Shown one piece after another: positions 6,567 through 14,942 of a DNA stretch of 17,880 nt. The DNA is from BOG-1363 sp043775355. GTDB lineage: Bacteria; Planctomycetota; UBA11346. The notes under the pieces were generated by a model, which worked only from the letters and a program-made list of their open reading frames with translations, had not been told where the DNA came from and ran no database searches. The stretch spans positions 1 to 17,880 of the forward strand of contig JAYVSL010000168.1 in assembly GCA_043775355.1 (NCBI GenBank), in the 5' to 3' direction. A program made the translations under genes and the position numbers. Positions within the stretch are counted from its first letter, which is position 1. Each line of letters starts with the position of its first letter.

Positions 6567-6598
6567 TTCAAAACCCAGTCATATGACTGGGTTTTGAA
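6567..6598. terminator. 32-bp perfect palindrome, probable bidirectional terminator
   Basis: TTCAAAACCCAGTCAT is followed at once by its reverse complement, with no loop bases. CGTCTG (6551-6556) and CAGACG, about 6605-6610, could extend it as an outer stem. It lies between the convergent RNA-binding protein gene (plus) and SET-domain gene (minus). With A-rich and T-rich outer parts it can serve both strands. A protein-binding palindrome is the alternative. Confidence 0.6.
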
Positions 6599-6659
6599 TT
6601 TTGACAGACGTTTGACGAAATGGTTGACTAACTATGGAAATGCGACGACTACAAAACGG

Positions 6660-7067
6660 TCACAATCGCGAACGACATTCGGGCACCCCGCAGCGGCATC
6701 CCATGCCACCGGGATGCATGGTTTCGCGGTAATCGACCGTGAGTTCTCTTCCTGCACTAATGGGACCGCGGCTGTAAATTTCCACCCGGCGATTGGCGAG
6801 GCGCAAATAACAGTTGGCCTGGCAACTATGATTGAGCACGCGGAAATCGTTGCCCGTGGTGCAGTCAAGTGCCCAACGTTGGCTGATCTCGACAATTTGC
6901 ATGACCTCGCGTTTTTGCTGTGCTTTCACCGATTCACGTCGAGGTCGAAGTACGCCGCTCAGTTCGCCCAACTTCATGCGCCTGGGAATACGTTTGGTGG
7001 TAAATAATCCCTGGCCGTGAATCGGACTAGGTCGGATAATAAAGGCGAATGGGTGTGGTGTGGTCAT
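6660..7067 (-). CDS. SET-domain protein (putative lysine methyltransferase)
   Basis: A 135-residue stand-alone SET domain, a fold that transfers methyl from S-adenosylmethionine to protein lysine and is best known from eukaryotic histone methyltransferases. Seen in order: IHGQGLFTTKRI (16-27, the N-terminal G-x-G segment), NHSCQANC (79-86, the cofactor and pseudoknot motif), ELTVDY (108-113, with the expected Tyr 113), and a cysteine cluster CRCGVPEC (124-131) like a post-SET zinc-binding element. All key positions of an active enzyme appear present. Bacterial substrates are mostly unknown; ribosomal or DNA-binding proteins are possible. It is convergent with the RNA-binding protein and is followed upstream by manA, without overlap. 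Confidence 0.88.
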   Translation of the reverse strand: MTTPHPFAFIIRPSPIHGQGLFTTKRIPRRMKLGELSGVLRPRRESVKAQQKREVMQIVEISQRWALDCTTGNDFRVLNHSCQANCYLRLANRRVEIYSRGPISAGRELTVDYRETMHPGGMGCRCGVPECRSRL

Positions 7068-7145
7068 GGTGTGGTGTAAGGCAGACGATAACGATCAAAA
7101 CCGTCAATGGTTCCTTACGGCATTTGAATCATCAGCGGTTTTAGG

Positions 7146-8156
7146 TTACCCAGGCGAGGTTACCAGCAGATGCAGATTTTGGTTTTGCTCACCGATGGCA
7201 TTCCATTCGCCCGCAGCAGCTGGTACCAACACGGTGCTCATTGGAACCAGATCGACTTGTCCAGCTGCAGTACTGAGTTTGCCGTTGCCACTGATGCAGG
7301 TGACGATGGTGCACGAGGCACTGCGATGATGGAGGCGAGGAGCACATCGTTCGTCGACTTGGAAGTACGGACAGCGAACGAGTTGACGGATAGTACCGCC
7401 ACCTGGGTGTGGTTGCGCGGTCGTCGTTGATGGCGACCCGGAGGCGGAAAAATCAACCGTTTCTAGGGATTCATTGATGTGCAGTGGACGCGGTTTTCCA
7501 TCGAGTCCGACGCGGCCCCAGTCGTCGACGCGGAAGGTCACGTCGCAGGTTTGTTGGATTTCATAGATCAAACAACCAGCACCGAGCGCGTGAACCGTAC
7601 GTGCTGGAATGAAAAAGAAGTCGCCGCTTTTGGTCACGAAACGATTGAGCGTTTCGGCCAGCGTGCCGTCAGCACGTTGAGCGGAAAAGCGTTCACGAGT
7701 GACACCAGGTTTCGTCCCAACGAATAATTCGCCGCCATCGCCGAGTAAATACCAGCACTCCGTTTTTCCTCGTTCTCCGACGTTGAGTTCTTTGGCCAGA
7801 CGATCATCGGGATGGACTTGAATGGACAGGCGATCATGAGCATCAATCAATTTCACCATCAGTGGAAAATCACCACCGGCATAACTCGGGCCCACCAATT
7901 GCGCGCCGTATTTTTTTGTCAGATCACGTAGCGTCGTGCCAGCCAACGGACCATCCATGACCACGCTCATCCCACGTGCGTGATCGGCAAGATCCCAGCT
8001 TTCACCAATCGGTCCGCTGGGCAAAGCGTCACGCCACATCGCCATGCGACGGCCACCCCACACCACGGTTTGATAAGTGGGGAGGAAACGCAGCGGTGAG
8101 GAAAGTGGAGTAATCACCAGCGCAGCTTTGCGCGAGTGAGAGATTCGACAAGACAT
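7146..8156 (-). CDS. manA: Mannose-6-phosphate isomerase, type I
   Basis: Zinc enzyme that interconverts mannose 6-phosphate and fructose 6-phosphate, feeding GDP-mannose and surface polysaccharide synthesis. Zinc ligands expected for the class I cupin fold are seen in QVHPDD (113-118; Q113, H115), TECWYLL (E133) and RTVHALG (H189). VVWGGRRM (31-38) and GESWDL (51-56) are also typical. Length is 336 residues from ATG 8156. The conserved region starts only at about residue 22, so a GTG at 8117 is a plausible alternative start. The chosen ATG lies in a two-copy heptamer tract, and another ATG seven bases earlier (8163) overlaps the cobA-hemD stop but is out of frame. It is probably co-transcribed with cobA-hemD. 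Confidence 0.92.
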   Translation of the reverse strand: MSCRISHSRKAALVITPLSSPLRFLPTYQTVVWGGRRMAMWRDALPSGPIGESWDLADHARGMSVVMDGPLAGTTLRDLTKKYGAQLVGPSYAGGDFPLMVKLIDAHDRLSIQVHPDDRLAKELNVGERGKTECWYLLGDGGELFVGTKPGVTRERFSAQRADGTLAETLNRFVTKSGDFFFIPARTVHALGAGCLIYEIQQTCDVTFRVDDWGRVGLDGKPRPLHINESLETVDFSASGSPSTTTAQPHPGGGTIRQLVRCPYFQVDERCAPRLHHRSASCTIVTCISGNGKLSTAAGQVDLVPMSTVLVPAAAGEWNAIGEQNQNLHLLVTSPG

Positions 8157-8163
8157 CGGACAT
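8151..8163 (-). repeat. Two-copy heptamer on the cobA-hemD/manA junction
   Basis: On the minus strand the cobA-hemD stop TAA is followed so as to read TAATGTCCGATGTCT, with two copies of the same heptamer that builds the array at 1150-1459. Both the out-of-frame ATG (8163) and the in-frame manA ATG (8156) are made by this repeat, one per unit. Confidence 0.8.
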
Positions 8164-9668
8164 TAAAAATTAAAATCACGCACCACAGCCTGAACCAATG
8201 CCGGAATAGTGGCTTCTTCGGCGGTAGCGGTGATCGATAAGCCGTGCGCCGTCATCGTAGCAGCCGTTTGCGGTCCAATCGCATAGCAGCGGCAGCCAGC
8301 AGTCAGCAGCGCGGCAATGCGCTCAGAACCCAAGCCGGTGACGAAGCGTTCGACGGTGGCGGAAGAAGCGAAGGTGATTGCGTCGATTGGTAATTCGGGA
8401 TCAAGCGTGAATGGTTCGGGCATGGTGCGGTACGCGACCGCCGTGGTGACCGCGCAGCCGCCAGCGAAGAGGTGATCGCGCAGCACGGGTTTGGCGTTGT
8501 CGGCTTGCGGTAACAACACGCTGGGCGGCAGCGATTCGCGTGCCAGCAGCGCGCCCGCTAAACTGACGGCATCGTACTTATGCGGCACCAGATCGGCGAT
8601 AATGCCGTGCGTAGCCAGCAATGCGGCCGTCGTCGGACCAACCGCGGCGATGTGTGAGTTGGCAAAAGCGCGCGCATCAAGCCCAAGCGCGCGCATGCGT
8701 TCCCAGGTAAAACGGACGGCGTTGGCGGAGGTGAATACGATCCAGCGAAAACTCCGCAGCGTTCGCAGCGCGCTGTCGAGTGAATCCCACGACAGCGGTG
8801 ATTCTTGGCGAGCGACCGGGGCCTCGACGACTTCGGCGCCAACTCTTGCGAGGAGATTCGCTAGTTCGCTGGCCTGTTCGCGTGATCGCGTCACCACGAT
8901 GCGACGACCAGACAACGGACGATTATCGAACCAGCGAATTTTTTCACGGTAACGCACCACCTCGCCGATGACGGTAATGGCTGGCGCGCCAAGCTTGGCT
9001 TCAGCGGCCAATTGCGGCAAGGTCGCAAGCGTGCCGACGACCACGCGTTGACGAGCATAGCTGCCCCACTGAATGGCGCAGGCGGGCGTGTCAGCGGCGC
9101 GACCATGTGCGATCAGCGATGCGCAGTTTTGCGCTAATTTATGCATGCCCATGTAGAGCACGACGGTTTCGATGCGGGCTAATCCAGCCCAGTCGAGATC
9201 TTCGCTTTCGCCTTTAGCTTGATGTCCGGTAGCGAAGGCGACGACCGACGACGCGGCGCGGTGAGTGACAGGAATTCCGGCATACGCAGGCACGCCGATA
9301 CCACTGGTGACTCCTGGCACGACCTCGAATGAAACGCCAGCTTCGGCCAACGCGGCAGCCTCTTCGCCGCCACGACCAAACAAAAACGGATCGCCGCCTT
9401 TCAAGCGCAAGACGCGGTGATGACGTTGCGCTAATTCAATTAACATACGGTTGATGTCATCTTGCGAAGACGACGCTCGGCCGCCGCGTTTGCCTACAAA
9501 GTGACGTTCGACGTGCGCCGGAATACGCGCTAAAATAGCTGGATTTACCAAGTAATCATAGACCACGCAGTCGCAATTGGTCAACAGCTCGGCCGCGCGC
9601 AGCGTCAGCAACCCAGGATCACCAGGGCCAGCACCAGCAAGAAAAACAGTTCCTGGGAAGTCAGGCAT
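8163..9668 (-). CDS. cobA-hemD: Fused uroporphyrinogen-III C-methyltransferase / uroporphyrinogen-III synthase
   Basis: Bifunctional tetrapyrrole enzyme of 501 residues. The N-terminal part (about 1-245) is an S-adenosylmethionine-dependent methyltransferase (SUMT) that makes precorrin-2 for siroheme or cobalamin: GAGPGDPGLLT (12-22), LRLKGGDPFLFGRGGEE (87-103), VPGVTSG (118-123 region), YAGIPVTHR (129-137) and YMGM (172-175). The C-terminal part (about 253-501) begins GRRIVVTRSREQ and continues with FRWIVFTSANAV, matching HemD, which closes hydroxymethylbilane into uroporphyrinogen III. Fusion couples production of uroporphyrinogen III to its methylation and is known in several bacterial phyla. 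ATG 9668 has no strong ribosome binding site; a TTATAG 15 bases upstream is a weak promoter candidate. Confidence 0.95.
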   Translation of the reverse strand: MPDFPGTVFLAGAGPGDPGLLTLRAAELLTNCDCVVYDYLVNPAILARIPAHVERHFVGKRGGRASSSQDDINRMLIELAQRHHRVLRLKGGDPFLFGRGGEEAAALAEAGVSFEVVPGVTSGIGVPAYAGIPVTHRAASSVVAFATGHQAKGESEDLDWAGLARIETVVLYMGMHKLAQNCASLIAHGRAADTPACAIQWGSYARQRVVVGTLATLPQLAAEAKLGAPAITVIGEVVRYREKIRWFDNRPLSGRRIVVTRSREQASELANLLARVGAEVVEAPVARQESPLSWDSLDSALRTLRSFRWIVFTSANAVRFTWERMRALGLDARAFANSHIAAVGPTTAALLATHGIIADLVPHKYDAVSLAGALLARESLPPSVLLPQADNAKPVLRDHLFAGGCAVTTAVAYRTMPEPFTLDPELPIDAITFASSATVERFVTGLGSERIAALLTAGCRCYAIGPQTAATMTAHGLSITATAEEATIPALVQAVVRDFNF

Positions 9669-9786
9669 GATGGGCGGATGCTATAAGTCAGAGGAAAATG
9701 CGCAGCGGTTAACCTTGCCAGGGACGATATGCGGAGGACGTATGGTGGGAAATAGATGAAATATGAAATGGTCAGTGGTCACTTGT

Positions 9787-9951
9787 AAGCTGACAGGAAA
9801 TAGAGAATTGAACAGGAGTGCGCAGAGGCGCAGAGATGAAGGATACTCAAATTCGACGACAAATGGTGGTCTTTTCTCTTTACTTCCGATCTCATGGTTG
9901 CTCTGCGCCTCCGCGTCCTCTTGTTAAATCTGCCTTTCAAAACAGCTTCTT
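9787..9951. repeat. 165-bp inverted-repeat element, copy 2 (CGCAGAGGCGCAGAG family)
   Basis: The left arm (9787-9835) reads AAGCTGACAGGAAATAGAG and ends GCGCAGAGGCGCAGAG. The right arm (9901-9951) is CTCTGCGCCTCCGCGTCCTC to AAAACAGCTTCTTA, its imperfect reverse complement. It matches the element at 2738-2910 in both arms but not in the centre. It fills most of the 268-base gap between cobA-hemD and apbE, and its right end runs into apbE, giving the last codons and stop of that gene. Confidence 0.85.
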
Positions 9952-10935
9952 ACAGATGAAGCCGTCTCCAACGGTAGTGATCGCGAGGTCGTTGGTGGTG
10001 GCTTGTGCCAACAACAAACTCACATCGCTGAAACGTGAGTGCAATAATCGCAGCCCATCTTTGCCCAGCACCATCAGCGCGGTTGAAAGCGCATCGCTGA
10101 CCATAGCCGATGGATGAATGGCGGCGGCCAGCAGATTGTCAGTCACCGGCTGTCCGCTGCGTGGATCGATAATGTGACCGACGATGCGTGCTCCGGCGTT
10201 GACGGTGCGGCCATGAAGTCCTGACACTGACAGCGAGGAATTGTGCAAACATGCGGTAGCAAGGATGTTTTGTGCGTCAGTTGGATGTTGGACCGCAATC
10301 GTCCAACCGTCGCGTCCGGGATCGTTGCCGAAGCCATACGCGGTGGAGGTTCCGCCGTGAACCAAACCGTTGGGCACGCCAAGGTCTCGCAACAGCTTTA
10401 TCGCGCGATCGATCGCCCAACCTTTTCCGACAGCACCAGGATCAAGTCGTGCTCGTGGATGGGCCAGACGCACCAGGTCTTGCTCATCGATATGAAGCTG
10501 CCGTCGCACATCGCAGGCCGCTAACGCTTCAGCAATGGTTTGCACATCTGGTTCACGGCTGTTGCCGTCTTGCTGTATGCGCCAGCAGTCGAGCAACGCG
10601 CCGACCGCAATGTCGCAGGCGCCGTCAGTGGCTTCAGCTAAAGCGCAACAACGGCGCAAAAACGGAATCACCAACGGACTGACGCGGACGGCCTCGCGGG
10701 CTGCTCGGGCGTTGATCTGATGCAGATCAGCGCCGTATTGAAAAGCACTCAGCAACGATTCCGCGCGCTCGATTTCATCCATCGCTTCTTCGCCAGCGGC
10801 TTGCAGAGCTTCGGAATTGCTGTCACCAGCCAAAACGATTTCGAAGCGCGTGCGCATGGCGAGGCGAGCGAGGCGAACCAGACTCGGAGAGTCTGGTCGT
10901 TTGGTCGTTCGTGAATCTGGTGGTTCGTCGGTCAT
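9937..10935 (-). CDS. apbE: FAD:protein FMN transferase, ApbE family
   Basis: Flavin transferase that attaches FMN covalently to threonine residues of target proteins such as Na+-NQR or RnfG subunits, normally on the outer face of the cytoplasmic membrane. Family features are LDPGAVGKGWAIDRA, with the GKG-type FAD-binding turn, the LVHGGTSTAYG segment where the family usually has GG(D/N), and HIIDPRSGQPV followed by AMVSDALSTALMVLG, with the metal-site Asp and Thr/Ser. The ATG at 10935 is preferred; the longer frame to 10995 needs a TTG start and adds unconvincing residues. No lipoprotein or signal peptide is obvious, which is unusual for exported ApbE. The last codons and the TGA come from the neighbouring repeat element. 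Confidence 0.9.
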   Translation of the reverse strand: MTDEPPDSRTTKRPDSPSLVRLARLAMRTRFEIVLAGDSNSEALQAAGEEAMDEIERAESLLSAFQYGADLHQINARAAREAVRVSPLVIPFLRRCCALAEATDGACDIAVGALLDCWRIQQDGNSREPDVQTIAEALAACDVRRQLHIDEQDLVRLAHPRARLDPGAVGKGWAIDRAIKLLRDLGVPNGLVHGGTSTAYGFGNDPGRDGWTIAVQHPTDAQNILATACLHNSSLSVSGLHGRTVNAGARIVGHIIDPRSGQPVTDNLLAAAIHPSAMVSDALSTALMVLGKDGLRLLHSRFSDVSLLLAQATTNDLAITTVGDGFICKKLF

Positions 10936-11086
10936 GGTGGCTTGGTGATCGTAGAAACCGCTGGAGAAGTTCAAACTTCCATCGCTACGACGCAAAAAAT
11001 GCAGTGCTCCGAATTAAAATCTCAGCGATCAACGGCTTCACGAAATGGGTAAATCTTATAGTCGTCAGACAGGCCGTTTTTTTCAC

Positions 11087-11806
11087 TCAATAACTCCACG
11101 TCTCATGCCGAACCGGCAAACGGTTCAGCAAATCGCGGCGATTGGTCCATCCAGGCAGATACTTGTCCAATAGCGCGATGAATCGCGCATTGTGGGTCGG
11201 CTCCAGCAGGTGCAGCAGTTCGTGGACCAGAATGTATTCCAGGCACTCGACCGGCTTCTTCGCCAATTCGGTGTTCAGTCGGACGGTGCGGGCTTTGGGA
11301 TTACAACTGCCCCAGCGGGTTTTCATGTGCTGGACATAGAGGTGGTGGATGTGGACATGCAGGCGTTTCTCCCATGTGGCCATCAAGGGGGCGACGCGCT
11401 CGCGCAGCTGCTCACGGTACCAGGCTGCCAGGATTTCGGCGCGGGAGGTGGTGGTGGTGCCGGGGCGAACGGACAAGACCAGCCGAGTGGGGCGCAGTTC
11501 AATGGTGGGCGGGGCGTCGTGTTCGACGACCCGCATCAGGTAGCGGCGCCCCCAGACGTAGTGGCTTTCGCGGTTGATCAGGTCGCGGGGCGTTTCGCGC
11601 ACCTGGGATCGCTGTTTCGTCTGTTGTCGGCGGATCCAGGTCAGCTTGCGAATGGCGAAGGCGCGTAACGCCTGATCGCTCAAATGTGGCGGAGCGGCCA
11701 TGCGCACGCGGCCGGCTGGGGGATGGACGCTGAGATGTACGTGGGCGATTGGCTTGCGCTCTATCGCAATGGTCAGCTCGGCCACCTGCATGGTGGTGGC
11801 AGCCAT
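11087..11806 (-). CDS. YgjP-type metal-dependent peptidase (DUF45, M48-like)
   Basis: A 239-residue protein of the YgjP/DUF45 family, a predicted zinc metallopeptidase very often encoded beside type I restriction subunits. Key features are MKTRWGSCNPKARTVRLNTE (161-180) and the zinc motif HELLH (195-199), with a third histidine at 205 in LLEPTHNARF. These are the ligands and general base expected of an active site. Its ATG shares a base with the hsdR stop (TGATG), so it is the last gene of the restriction operon and is translated by coupling. Its role in these loci is not established. Processing or turnover of the restriction enzyme is one idea (inference). Confidence 0.9.
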   Translation of the reverse strand: MAATTMQVAELTIAIERKPIAHVHLSVHPPAGRVRMAAPPHLSDQALRAFAIRKLTWIRRQQTKQRSQVRETPRDLINRESHYVWGRRYLMRVVEHDAPPTIELRPTRLVLSVRPGTTTTSRAEILAAWYREQLRERVAPLMATWEKRLHVHIHHLYVQHMKTRWGSCNPKARTVRLNTELAKKPVECLEYILVHELLHLLEPTHNARFIALLDKYLPGWTNRRDLLNRLPVRHETWSY

Positions 11807-14800
11807 CAGTAGTCCTGAGCAACGATGATTGGGAACAGCCGTTCGACCTGTGCTTGATCATTGAGGACAGTGAAAAGCAGGCTTTTGACGACATTTTCAC
11901 GAGCCTTCACACCACGCCACCCGGCGGGTGCGCCCTCGCGTAACGTCGCGTCGAGTCGTTGGGCCTGCTCCAGCACCGGATCAACTGGCACGCCATCAAA
12001 GCCGGTCGGTGGTTCAGCGGCCCGTGGTGTAGCAGCCATCGCCAGCAGAGCGTTGTAAACCGCCCGCATGCCCGGGTTGCGGCGCAGCGGCTCTGGCGTG
12101 GTGTCGGTCTGACCGTCCTGCACTTGCTTGGCCAGAGTAGCGATGCGCGCCAGGAACGCTTGGTAGTCGATGCGCTTGGCCTTGAGATCGGTCAGCACTT
12201 CCGTCAGCAGGGTGGACATGCGGTCGTAATAAGTCGGATCCAACAAGTGCTTTTTGATGATCGTGCTGCGCACGTTGTTGGCGATGGTCTCCGCCACCGC
12301 CGTCTGATTCTTCTTGATGCCGCTGGGCAGGCCGTCCACGGCGTTGCCGATGCCGCTCTTGACGATCAGGTCCACCAAACCCAGGTCGCCGAAGTTGGAG
12401 ATCGTCCGTGCTTCCGCCGCCGTGATGTAGGTGTCGATGAGGTGGCGCATATCCGCCTCATACGCCTTCAGGTCGATGGTCTCGCCACTGGCTTGGCGGA
12501 TGGTCTGGCGCAGGGCGACGGCTTGTTCTTTCTCGTGTTCGATGGCGGTGATCTGGGCCAACGTATAACCGGCGCCGCTCAATTCATCGGCGATGGCGGC
12601 ATAGGAACGCATCAACGCGGCGACGGTTTGGTACAACGCTACGCGTTGCGGTTCGTGATCAGCAAGATCGTCCGGCAGTTCGGTGTTGCCGCAGAAATAG
12701 TGGATGTGTTCCAGTTCGCCCTTGGGCGGATCCACCGGCTCGCAGAGCAGAGCCAAGGCCTCGCGCGCGGCGTCCAGAGCTTCGCGGCCTTTTTTCAGAC
12801 GATCCTGCAACAGCACCTCGGGGTCACCACCGCCGACGTTCTGGTCCAGTTCCGAGGTGTAGACCTTCAGCGCACCCTGGACCGATTTGAACAGATCCTT
12901 GTAATCGACAATGTGACCGAAGGGCTTGTCCTCACCGTCAAGGCGATTGGTACGGCAGATGGCCTGGAACAGGCCGTGGTCCTTCATGGTTTTGTCGATG
13001 TACAGATACGTGCAGCTCGGGGCATCAAAGCCCGTCAGCAGCTTGTCGACCACGATGAGCAGGCGCATGTGGGCCGGCTCTTTGATGAAGCGTTTTTTCG
13101 CGTCGTCTTCATAGGTTTCAGTCTTCGACTTTCCTGAGTTCGGCTGCACCGGAACCAGCAGATCGGTGTACAGCTTGTAGATGAACTGCTTCTCGGTTTC
13201 CGTGTTGGCACCGGTGTCTTCGGTGGTGATGTCCCCGGCATAGGGATTGTAGGACGTGATAACCGCACAGCGGTTGTTCAGGCTGGTCCGATTGAACAAC
13301 TCGAAATAGCGGCATGCCTCATAGATGCTGGCAGCAACCAACATGGCGGTGCCACGCAGGCTGGCGAGTCGCGACTTCACACTAAAGTCGAAGACGATGT
13401 CGGCCACCACCCGTTCCATGCGTGAACGCGAACTCAGCACCCGCTGCATGGTGCCCCACTGCTCACGCAGGGCGGCCTTCTGCCAATCGTTGAGTCCCTT
13501 GGTCTTGGCCTCAAACCACTGATCCACTTTGTCTTGCGCCGCCAATTCCTGGGGGATGTCGCGTGCTTCGTAATTCAGATCCAGCACCACCTTGTCGTCC
13601 ACGGCTTCGCCGAAGGTATAGGTGTGGATGTAGTCGCCAAAGACATCGCGACTGGTTTGGCTGTCTTCCTTGAGCAACGGCGTACCGGTGAAGCCGATGA
13701 ACACGGCGCTGGGCAGCAGTGCTTTCATGATCTTGTGCAGGCGACCACTCTGAGTGCGGTGGCATTCATCGACAAAGATATACAGCTCGCCCACCGCTGG
13801 ACTGGGCTGCGATTTCAATTCCGCGATGTAGGCCTCAAATGCCGCGTCACTTTGCTTTTTGTCACCCGTCTTGCCGAGCTTTTTTCCAAACTTGTGGACC
13901 AGCGAACACAACAGTCTGGGACGGGCTTGCCCAAGCTGAGTCATCAGATCGGCGCCACTGGTCGAGCGGGCGATCGTCTCACCGCTAGCGGTAAACACGC
14001 CTTCGATCTGCTTGTCCAATTCGTCACGGTCGGTGACGATCACCACCCGGGCTTGTGGTCGATTCGCCAGAATCCACCGCGCCAGCAGCACCATGACGAT
14101 GCTTTTGCCCGAGCCCTGTGTGTGCCAGATGATGCCGCCTTGGCGAGCCGTGACGCGGGCTTGGGCCGCCTTGATACCGAAATACTGATGCGGTCGCGGC
14201 AGTTTCTTGATCCCGCCGTCGAACAGCACGAAGTCGCGCAACAATTCGATGAAGCGCTTCTTCTCGCACATTTTCCGCAGGTATTTATCCAGGCGATAGC
14301 CGTTGTTGTCGGCCTCGTCTTCTTTCCACGGCAGAAAGAAGGTCTCAGGAGTGCCGATGGTGCCGTAACGAAGACCCTCGGTGTCGTTGCCAGCCATGAC
14401 CAACTGCACGGTGCTGAAGAACCAAGCGTTGAACGCGGGTTGTTGGTTGGAGATGAGCTGGCGGATGCCTTCGCCGATCGACACCGCGCTGCGTTTGAGT
14501 TCGATCACCGCCACGGCCAAGCCGTTGAGGTACAGCACCAGATCGGGCCGGCGCTCGTTGGCACCGCGCAGGGTCACCTCTTCGGCGAGCGAAAAATCGT
14601 TCTGGTCGGGATTCTCCCAGTCGATCAACCAGACGGTGTCGGTGTTGGCCTCGGCGCTGGTCTTCACCTTCACGCCGTAGCGCAGCAGAGCGTAAACCGC
14701 TTGGTTGGTGTCCATCAGGCTGCGCGTGGTGTGGTTGGCCTGTTGGCCAAGCAGATCGATGGCGCGGTTAATCTGGGCGGTACTATGGCCGCGTTTCGTG

Positions 14801-14940
14801 AGCCAGGCGCGCAGCAGAACTTCGTCGATGGGCCGATTATCGCGATCGGTCCAATCGCCCAGGAACGTGTAGCCAAGTTGCCGGAACAGGGCCTTCACCC
14901 GCTCCTGCGTCACGCGTTCGGATTTGCCGATGGTGTTCAT
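11806..14940 (-). CDS. hsdR: Type I restriction enzyme, R subunit
   Basis: Motor and nuclease subunit of a type I restriction-modification complex, 1044 residues, full length for the family. The PD-(D/E)xK nuclease is seen near the N-terminus as D133 in RRPDLVLYLNG and E147-x-K149 in VIELKRS. The superfamily 2 translocase follows: Walker A HTQGSGKS (273-280), VVIVTDRDELDKQ (299-311), DECHR (391-395), GFTGTPL (416-422), and motif VI QAICRTNR. The C-terminal helical region (after about 750) should contact the M2S methylase core. No frameshift or missing catalytic residue is seen, so the enzyme looks active. The ATG lies two bases after the stop of the AlbA_2 gene, and the stop overlaps the ygjP-like gene. 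Confidence 0.97.
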   Translation of the reverse strand: MNTIGKSERVTQERVKALFRQLGYTFLGDWTDRDNRPIDEVLLRAWLTKRGHSTAQINRAIDLLGQQANHTTRSLMDTNQAVYALLRYGVKVKTSAEANTDTVWLIDWENPDQNDFSLAEEVTLRGANERRPDLVLYLNGLAVAVIELKRSAVSIGEGIRQLISNQQPAFNAWFFSTVQLVMAGNDTEGLRYGTIGTPETFFLPWKEDEADNNGYRLDKYLRKMCEKKRFIELLRDFVLFDGGIKKLPRPHQYFGIKAAQARVTARQGGIIWHTQGSGKSIVMVLLARWILANRPQARVVIVTDRDELDKQIEGVFTASGETIARSTSGADLMTQLGQARPRLLCSLVHKFGKKLGKTGDKKQSDAAFEAYIAELKSQPSPAVGELYIFVDECHRTQSGRLHKIMKALLPSAVFIGFTGTPLLKEDSQTSRDVFGDYIHTYTFGEAVDDKVVLDLNYEARDIPQELAAQDKVDQWFEAKTKGLNDWQKAALREQWGTMQRVLSSRSRMERVVADIVFDFSVKSRLASLRGTAMLVAASIYEACRYFELFNRTSLNNRCAVITSYNPYAGDITTEDTGANTETEKQFIYKLYTDLLVPVQPNSGKSKTETYEDDAKKRFIKEPAHMRLLIVVDKLLTGFDAPSCTYLYIDKTMKDHGLFQAICRTNRLDGEDKPFGHIVDYKDLFKSVQGALKVYTSELDQNVGGGDPEVLLQDRLKKGREALDAAREALALLCEPVDPPKGELEHIHYFCGNTELPDDLADHEPQRVALYQTVAALMRSYAAIADELSGAGYTLAQITAIEHEKEQAVALRQTIRQASGETIDLKAYEADMRHLIDTYITAAEARTISNFGDLGLVDLIVKSGIGNAVDGLPSGIKKNQTAVAETIANNVRSTIIKKHLLDPTYYDRMSTLLTEVLTDLKAKRIDYQAFLARIATLAKQVQDGQTDTTPEPLRRNPGMRAVYNALLAMAATPRAAEPPTGFDGVPVDPVLEQAQRLDATLREGAPAGWRGVKARENVVKSLLFTVLNDQAQVERLFPIIVAQDY

Positions 14941-14942
14941 GC

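Noticed and set aside
8161..8163. ATG at 8163 as start of manA through TAATG coupling
   Set aside because: This ATG is in a different frame from manA and reaches a stop after about 43 codons. The in-frame ATG is seven bases further on.
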